Both the position numbers and the translations under genes were made by a program. Of a DNA stretch of 64,000 bases, positions 56,601 through 64,000 are shown in pieces. Where the stretch lies: contig OZ059899.1 in the NCBI GenBank assembly GCA_964057225.1, forward strand, positions 20,220,501 through 20,284,500, read 5' to 3'. The notes under the pieces were generated by a model. The model saw only the letters and a list, made by a program, of their open reading frames with translations. It made no database searches and had not been told where the DNA came from. This DNA is from Auanema rhodensis. Taxonomy: Eukaryota; Nematoda; Chromadorea; Rhabditida; Rhabditidae. Each line of letters opens with the position of its first letter. Position 1 is the first letter of the stretch.

Positions 56601-59600
56601 GAACTTTAATTTATGCTAATTAAATGTACACGTGGTGTGCACTCGGTATGTAACTCGCTTCACGTGAAAGATAAGGAGATGCGGTTTTCACAATTAGATT
56701 CCCCATGTCCATATTAGTCTAAAAACAAATTTTTATTGATATTGGTGCATGGTAACCATGACTTTGAAATTTACGTGAACTTCAATTTATGCTAATTAAA
56801 TGTACACGCGGTGTGCACTTGGTATGTAACTCGCTTCACGTGAAAGATAAAGAGATGCGGTTTTAAAAATTAGATTCCCCATGTCCATATTAGTCTAAAA
56901 ACAGTTTTTTACTGATATTGGTGCATGGTAACCATGATTTTGAAATTTACGTGAACTTTAATTTATGCTAATTAAATGTACACGTGGTGTGCACTCGGTA
57001 TGTAACTCGCTTCACGTGAAAGATAAAAAGATGCGGTTTTCAAAATTTGATTCCTCATGTCCATATTAGTCTAAAAACAAATTTTTATTGATATTGGTGC
57101 ATGGTAACCATGACTTTGAAATTTACGTGAACTTTAATTTATGCTTATTAAATGTACACGTGGTGTGCACTCGGTATGTAACTCGCTTCACGTGAAAGAT
57201 AAAGAGATGCGGTTTTTAAAATTAGATTCCCCATGTCCATATTAGTCTGAAAACAATTTTTTACTGATATTGGTGCATGGTAACCATGACTTTGAAATTT
57301 ACGTGAACTTTAATTTATGCTAATTAAATGTACAAGTGATGTGCACTTGGTATGTAACTCGCTTCACGTGAAAGATAAGGAGATGCGGTTTTCACAATTA
57401 GATTCCCCATGTCCATATTAGTCTAAAAACAAATTTTTATTGATATTGGTGCATGGTAACCATGACTTTGAAATTTACGTGAACTTCAATTTAAGCTAAT
57501 TAAATGTACACGCGGTGTGCACTTGGTATGTAACTCGCTTCACGTGAAAGATAAAGAGATGCGGTTTTAAAAATTAGATTCCCCATGTCCATATTAGTCT
57601 AAAAACAGTTTTTTACTGATATTGGTGCATGGTAACCATGATTTTGAAATTTACGTGAACTTTAATTTATGCTAATTAAATGTACACGTGGTGTGCACTC
57701 GGTATGTAACTCGCTTCACGTGAAAGATAAAGAGATGCGGTTAACAAAATTAGATTTCCTATGTCCATATTAGTCTAAAAACAAATTTTTATTGATATTG
57801 GTTCATGGTAACCATGACTTTGAAATTTACGTGAACTTTAATTTATGCTAATTAAATGTACACGTGGTGTGCACTCGGTATGTAACTCGCTTCACGTGAA
57901 AGATAAAAAGATGCGGTTTTCAAAATTTGATTCCTCATGTCCATATTAGTCTAAAAACAAATTTTTATTGATATTGGTGCATGGTAACCATGACTTTGAA
58001 ATTTACGTGAACTTTAATTTATGCTAATTAAATGTACACGTGATGTGCACTTGGTATGTAACTCGCTTCACGTGAAAGATAAAGAGATGCAGTTCTCAAA
58101 ATTAGATTCCCCATGTCCATATTAGTCTAGAAACAAATTTTTATTGATATTGGTGCATGGTAACCATGACTTTGAAATTTACGTGAACTTTAATTTATGC
58201 TAATTAAACGTACACGTGGTGTGCACTCGGTATGTAACTCGCTTCACGTGAAAGATAAAGAGATGCGGTTTTCAAAATTAGATTCCCCATGTCCATATTA
58301 GTCTTAAAACAAATTTTTATTGATATTGGTGCATGGTAACCATGACTTTGAAATTTACGTGAACTTTAATTTATGCTAATTAAATGTACACGTGGTGTGC
58401 ACTCGGTATGTAACTCGCTTCACGTGAAAGATAAAAAGATGCGGTTTTCAAAATTTGATTCCTCATGTCCATATTAGTCTAAAAACAAATTTTTATTGAT
58501 ATTGGTGCATGGTAACCATGACTTTGAAATTTACGTGAACTTTAATTTATGCTAATTAAATGTACACGTGGTGTGCACTCGGTATGTAACTCGCTTCACG
58601 TGAAAGATAAAAAGATGCGGTTTTCAAAATTTGATTCCTCATGTCCATATTAGTCTAAAAACAAATTTTTATTGATATTGGTGCATGGTAACCATGACTT
58701 TGAAATTTACGTGAACTTTAATTTATGCTTATTAAATGTACACGTGGTGTGCACTCGGTATGTAACTCGCTTCACGTGAAAGATAAAGAGATGCGGTTTT
58801 TAAAATTAGATTCCCCATGTCCATATTAGTCTGAAAACAATTTTTTACTGATATTCGTGCATGGTAACCATGACTTTGAAATTTACGTGAACTTTAATTT
58901 ATGCTAATTAAATGTACAAGTGATGTGCACTTGGTATGTAACTCGCTTCACGTGAAAGATAAGGAGATGCGGTTTTCACAATTAGATTCCCCATGTCCAT
59001 ATTAGTCTAAAAACAAATTTTTATTGATATTGGTGCATGGTAACCATGACTTTGAAATTTACGTGAACTTTAATTTATGCTAATTAAATGTACAAGTGAT
59101 GTGCACTTGGTATGTAACTCGCTTCACGTGAAAGATAAGGAGATGCGGTTTTCACAATTAGATTCCCCATGTCCATATTAGTCTAAAAACAAATTTTTAT
59201 TGATATTGGTGCATGGTAACCATGACTTTGAAATTTACGTGAACTTCAATTTAAGCTAATTAAATGTACACGCGGTGTGCACTTGGTATGTAACTCGCTT
59301 CACGTGAAAGATAAAGAGATGCGGTTTTAAAAATTAGATTCCCCATGTCCATATTAGTCTAAAAACAGTTTTTTACTGATATTGGTGCATGGTAACCATG
59401 ATTTTGAAATTTACGTGAACTTTAATTTATGCTAATTAAATGTACACGTGGTGTGCACTCGGTATGTAACTCGCTTCACGTGAAAGATAAAGAGATGCGG
59501 TTAACAAAATTAGATTTCCTATGTCCATATTAGTCTAAAAACAAATTTTTATTGATATTGGTTCATGGTAACCATGACTTTGAAATTTACGTGAACTTTA

Positions 59601-59669
59601 ATTTATGCTAATTAAATGTACACGTGGTGTGCACTCGGTATGTAACTCGCTTCACGTGAAAGATAAAAA
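53686..59669. repeat. Tandem 17-monomer higher-order repeat, two copies of 2,992 bp
   Basis: The blocks 53,686-56,677 and 56,678-59,669 have the same seventeen monomer types: E, F, B', D, E with 'ttaagctaatt', F, A, B, C, I', B, B', D with 'attcgtg', an E-start copy ending 'acaagtgatg', E with 'ttaagctaatt', F, A. The marker 'attcgtg' at 55,861 and 58,853 is exactly 2,992 bp apart. I saw essentially no differences between the two copies by eye. This is the longest adjacent duplication in the window and looks recent. Confidence 0.85.
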
Positions 59670-60549
59670 GATGCGGTTTTCAAAATTTGATTCCTCATGT
59701 CCATATTAGTCTAAAAACAAATTTTTATTGATATTGGTGCATGGTAACCATGACTTTGAAATTTACGTGAACTTTAATTTATGCTAATTAAATGTACACG
59801 TGATGTGCACTTGGTATGTAACTCGCTTCACGTGAAAGATAAAGAGATGCAGTTCTCAAAATTAGATTCCCCATGTCCATATTAGTCTAGAAACAAATTT
59901 TTATTGATATTGGTGCATGGTAACCATGACTTTGAAATTTAAGTGAACTTTAATTTATGCTAATTAAACGTACACGTGGTGTGCACTCGGTATGTAACTC
60001 GCTTCACGTGAAAGATAAAGAGATGCGGTTTTCAAAATTAGATTCCCCATGTCCATATTAGTCTTAAAACAAATTTTTATTGATATTGGTGCATGGTAAC
60101 CATGACTTTGAAATTTACGTGAACTTTAATTTATGCTAATTAAATGTACACGTGGTGTGCACTCGGTATGTAACTCGCTTCACGTGAAAGATAAAAAGAT
60201 GCGGTTTTCAAAATTTGATTCCTCATGTCCATATTAGTCTAAAAACAAATTTTTATTGATATTGGTGCATGGTAACCATGACTTTGAAATTTACGTGAAC
60301 TTTAATTTATGCTAATTAAATGTACACGTGGTGTGCACTCGGTATGTAACTCGCTTCACGTGAAAGATAAAAAGATGCGGTTTTCAAAATTTGATTCCTC
60401 ATGTCCATATTAGTCTAAAAACAAATTTTTATTGATATTGGTGCATGGTAACCATGACTTTGAAATTTACGTGAACTTTAATTTATGCTTATTAAATGTA
60501 CACGTGGTGTGCACTTGGTATGTAACTCGCTTCACGTGAAAGATAAAGA

Positions 60550-63500
60550 GATGCGGTTTTTAAAATTAGATTCCCCATGTCCATATTAGTCTGAAAACAA
60601 TTTTTTACTGATATTGGTGCATGGTAACCATGACTTTGAAATTTACGTGAACTTTAATTTATGCTAATTAAATGTACAAGTGATGTGCACTTGGTATGTA
60701 ACTCGCTTCACGTGAAAGATAAGGAGATGCGGTTTTCACAATTAGATTCCCCATGTCCATATTAGTCTAAAAACAAATTTTTATTGATATTGGTGCATGG
60801 TAACCATGACTTTGAAATTTACGTGAACTTCAATTTATGCTAATTAAATGTACACGCGGTGTGCACTTGGTATGTAACTCGCTTCACGTGAAAGATAAAG
60901 AGATGCGGTTTTAAAAATTAGATTCCCCATGTCCATATTAGTCTAAAAACAGTTTTTTACTGATATTGGTGCATGGTAACCATGATTTTGAAATTTACGT
61001 GAACTTTAATTTATGCTAATTAAATGTACACGTGGTGTGCACTCGGTATGTAACTCGCTTCACGTGAAAGATAAAGAGATGCGGTTAACGAAATTAGATT
61101 TCCTATGTCCATATTAGTCTAAAAACAAATTTTTATTGATATTGGTTCATGGTAACCATGACTTTGAAATTTACGTGAACTTTAATTTATGCTAATTAAA
61201 TGTACACGTGGTGTGCACTCGGTATGTAACTCGCTTCACGTGAAAGATAAAAAGATGCGGTTTTCAAAATTTGATTCCTCATGTCCATATTAGTCTAAAA
61301 ACAAATTTTTATTGATATTGGTGCATGGTAACCATGACTTTGAAATTTACGTGAACTTTAATTTATGCTAATTAAATGTACACGTGATGTGCACTTGGTA
61401 TGTAACTCGCTTCACGTGAAAGATAAAGAGATGCAGTTCTCAAAATTAGATTCCCCATGTCCATATTAGTCTAGAAACAAATTTTTATTGATATTGGTGC
61501 ATGGTAACCATGACTTTGAAATTTACGTGAACTTTAATTTATGCTAATTAAACGTACACGTGGTGTGCACTCGGTATGTAACTCGCTTCACGTGAAAGGT
61601 AAAGAGATGCGGTTTTCAATATTAGATTCCCCATGTCCATATTAGTCTAAAAACAAATTTTTATTGATATTGGTGCATGGTAACCATGACTTTGAAATTT
61701 ACGTGAACTTTAATTTATGCTAATTAAATGTACACGTGGTGTGCACTCGGTATGTAACTCGCTTCACGTGAAAGATAAAGAGATGCGGTTTTCAAAATTA
61801 GATTCCCCATGTCCATATTAGTCTAAAAACAAATTTTTATTGATATTGGTGCATGGTAACCATGACTTTGAAATTTAAGTGAACTTTAATTTATGCTAAT
61901 TAAACGTACACGTGGTGTGCACTCGGTATGTAACTCGCTTCACGTGAAAGATAAAGAGATGCGGTTTTCAAAATTAGATTCCCCATGTCCATATTAGTCT
62001 TAAAACAAATTTTTATTGATATTGGTGCATGGTAACCATGACTTTGAAATTTACGTGAACTTTAATTTATGCTAATTAAATGTACACGTGGTGTGCACTT
62101 GGTATGTAACTCGCTTCACGTGAAAGATAAAGAGATGCGGTTTTTAAAATTAGATTCCCCATGTCCATATTAGTCTGAAAACAATTTTTTACTGATATTG
62201 GTGCATGGTAACCATGACTTTGAAATTTACGTGAACTTTAATTTATGCTAATTAAATGTACAAGTGATGTGCACTTGGTATGTAACTCGCTTCACGTGAA
62301 AGATAAGGAGATGCGGTTTTCACAATTAGATTCCCCATGTCCATATTAGTCTAAAAACAAATTTTTATTGATATTGGTGCATGGTAACCATGACTTTGAA
62401 ATTTACGTGAACTTCAATTTATGCTAATTAAATGTACACGCGGTGTGCACTTGGTATGTAACTCGCTTCACGTGAAAGATAAAGAGATGCGGTTTTAAAA
62501 ATTAGATTCCCCATGTCCATATTAGTCTAAAAACAGTTTTTTACTGATATTGGTGCATGGTAACCATGATTTTGAAATTTACGTGAACTTTAATTTATGC
62601 TAATTAAATGTACACGTGGTGTGCACTCGGTATGTAACTCGCTTCACGTGAAAGATAAAGAGATGCGGTTAACAAAATTAGATTTCCTATGTCCATATTA
62701 GTCTAAAAACAAATTTTTATTGATATTGGTTCATGGTAACCATGACTTTGAAATTTACGTGAACTTTAATTTATGCTAATTAAATGTACACGTGGTGTGC
62801 ACTCGGTATGTAACTCGCTTCACGTGAAAGATAAAAAGATGCGGTTTTCAAAATTTGATTCCTCATGTCCATATTAGTCTAAAAACAAATTTTTATTGAT
62901 ATTGGTGCATGGTAACCATGACTTTGAAATTTACGTGAACTTTAATTTATGCTAATTAAATGTACACGTGATGTGCACTTGGTATGTAACTCGCTTCACG
63001 TGAAAGATAAAGAGATGCAGTTCTCAAAATTAGATTCCCCATGTCCATATTAGTCTAGAAACAAATTTTTATTGATATTGGTGCATGGTAACCATGACTT
63101 TGAAATTTACGTGAACTTTAATTTATGCTAATTAAACGTACACGTGGTGTGCACTCGGTATGTAACTCGCTTCACGTGAAAGGTAAAGAGATGCGGTTTT
63201 CAATATTAGATTCCCCATGTCCATATTAGTCTAAAAACAAATTTTTATTGATATTGGTGCATGGTAACCATGACTTTGAAATTTACGTGAACTTTAATTT
63301 ATGCTAATTAAATGTACACGTGGTGTGCACTCGGTATGTAACTCGCTTCACGTGAAAGATAAAGAGATGCGGTTTTCAAAATTAGATTCCCCATGTCCAT
63401 ATTAGTCTAAAAACAAATTTTTATTGATATTGGTGCATGGTAACCATGACTTTGAAATTTAAGTGAACTTTAATTTATGCTAATTAAACGTACACGTGGT

Positions 63501-63717
63501 GTGCACTCGGTATGTAACTCGCTTCACGTGAAAGATAAAGAGATGCGGTTTTCAAAATTAGATTCCCCATGTCCATATTAGTCTTAAAACAAATTTTTAT
63601 TGATATTGGTGCATGGTAACCATGACTTTGAAATTTACGTGAACTTTAATTTATGCTAATTAAATGTACACGTGGTGTGCACTCGGTATGTAACTCGCTT
63701 CACGTGAAAGATAAAAA
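60550..63717. repeat. Tandem 9-monomer higher-order repeat, two copies of 1,584 bp
   Basis: The blocks 60,550-62,133 and 62,134-63,717 each read D, E, F, A, B, C, G, G, I'. The private 'caatattag' (61,617 and 63,201), 'gaaaggtaaag' after C, and 'atttaagtg' in the second G are shared at an offset of exactly 1,584 bp. The monomers just before each block (ending at 60,549 and 62,133) both end in the uncommon 'gtggtgtgcacttgg', which places the exchange point within that monomer. Confidence 0.86.
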
Positions 63718-64000
63718 GATGCGGTTTTCAAAATTTGATTCCTCATGTCCATATTAGTCTAAAAACAAATTTTTATTGATATTGGTGCATGGTAACCATG
63801 ACTTTGAAATTTACGTGAACTTTAATTTATGCTAATTAAATGTACACGTGGTGTGCACTCGGTATGTAACTCGCTTCACGTGAAAGATAAAAAGATGCGG
63901 TTTTCAAAATTTGATTCCTCATGTCCATATTAGTCTAAAAACAAATTTTTATTGATATTGGTGCATGGTAACCATGACTTTGAAATTTACGTGAACTTTA

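Larger units (their letters stand above)
1..64000. repeat. 176-bp satellite DNA array, head to tail, fills the window
   Basis: The sequence is a continuous tandem array of a 176-bp monomer. Taking 'gatgcgg' as monomer position 1, copies begin at 5, 181, 357, 533 and so on to 63,894, all in one orientation, giving 363 complete copies with a partial copy at each edge. The consensus has about 59 G+C in 176 positions. Fixed landmarks are 'ccatattagtc' (about 32-42), a GGTAACC near-palindrome (71-83), TAATTA (116-121), CACGTG at 128-133 and 160-165, and GTGCAC (136-141). Copies differ at a limited set of linked sites, so they sort into recurring haplotypes. Monomers of about 150-180 bp, high AT and higher-order repeats are usual for centromeric satellites in plants and animals; a centromeric role here is inference. 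No gene, transposon or unique spacer interrupts the array. Confidence 0.98.
49638..64000. repeat. Zone 3 sub-array, right part (youngest-looking duplications)
   Basis: The D-E-F-A-B-C core resumes after the divergent island. Most monomers fall into long segments that have a near-identical partner either elsewhere in zone 3 or immediately adjacent. After a short mixed stretch (49,638-51,573, with a B/E chimera at 51,046), the segments correspond to those at 31.7-34.0, 34.7-38.5 and 41.5-44.2 kb. The array runs off the right edge 107 bases into a B-type monomer, so its true end is not in the window. Confidence 0.82.

Noticed and set aside
1-64000. CRISPR array
   Set aside because: The repeats are directly adjacent 176-bp units with no unique spacers, far longer than CRISPR repeats, and no cas-like genes are present.
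1-64000. Human or primate alpha satellite, or a CENP-B box
   Set aside because: The monomer is 176 bp, not 171 bp, and I recognise no alpha-satellite sequence. No copy contains the CENP-B box core pattern (TTCG, four bases, A, two bases, CGGG). The rare 'attcgtg' copies do not continue as the box requires.
1-64000. Arabidopsis-type 178-bp centromere repeat
   Set aside because: The length class is similar but the sequence does not resemble what I recall of that repeat. I can only say that the size suits a centromeric satellite; a database search would be needed to name the family.
1-64000. Transposon, LTR or inverted segment within the array
   Set aside because: Every 176-bp interval is a recognisable monomer in the same orientation. 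I saw no reverse-complement copies, no terminal repeats and no non-satellite insert.
1-64000. tRNA, rRNA or other RNA genes
   Set aside because: No cloverleaf, ribosomal or snRNA-like segment was seen; the palindromes present are short DNA motifs of 10-13 bases.

Overview
The whole 64 kb window is one uninterrupted tandem array of an AT-rich satellite (about 34% GC in the consensus) with a 176-bp monomer. I set monomer position 1 at the recurring 'gatgcgg'. Starts then fall at 5 + 176k up to 11,797 and at 6 + 176k from 11,974 to 63,894: 363 complete monomers plus 4 bases at the left edge and 107 at the right. All copies run head to tail in the same orientation. The only net length change is one extra T near 11,849-11,854. 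I found no protein-coding gene, RNA gene, transposon, CRISPR array or non-satellite sequence, and neither array edge is in the window. This is typical of eukaryotic (peri)centromeric or heterochromatic satellite DNA. The unit fits one nucleosome plus linker. I do not recognise the monomer and cannot name the organism. Much of the variation is CpG to TpG/CpA, which suggests a genome with CG methylation, such as a plant or vertebrate, but this is inference.

Monomers fall into recurring haplotypes, with labels that are mine: A (ggttaac...ttcctatg...ggttcatgg), B (aaaaagatg...atttgattcctc), B' (B plus gcttatt), C (gcagttctc, often tctagaaac), D (ggtttttaaa with tctgaaaac), E (aggagatg, ttcacaatt, cttcaattt, cacgcgg), E' (E left half with ctttaattt), F (ggttttaaaaa, acagttttttac, atgattttg), G (ggttttcaaaattag), H (ggttatc, gaattttac, ctttgattt), I (tcttaaaac with acaagtgatg), I' (tcttaaaac with acacgtggtg), J (tcttaaaac, ttttcattg), and a zone-1 set with acaattttttac, gaactttacg, cttttattt and gctacataaatg.

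Layout: zone 1 (1-11,796) is the zone-1 set in 7-, 16- and 11-monomer periodicities. Zone 2 (11,797-17,429 and 20,070-28,869) is A/C/E/F/G/H/I mosaics, split by a 2.6-kb block of zone-1 sequence (17,430-20,069). Zone 3 (28,870-46,117 and 49,638-64,000) is built on a D-E-F-A-B-C core with very similar long-range copies, including a 17-monomer tandem duplication and a terminal 9-monomer one. It is split by an island of divergent monomers (46,118-49,637). Every duplication boundary I followed keeps the 176-bp register, as expected of unequal homologous exchange or gene conversion.

The most notable internal structure is three ACGT cores per monomer (positions 96, 129 and 161), 33 and 32 bp apart or about three helical turns, two of them CACGTG E/G-boxes, together with a near-palindrome centred on GGTAACC. 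This could be a repeated protein-binding platform. That is a hypothesis; the sequence alone does not show function.
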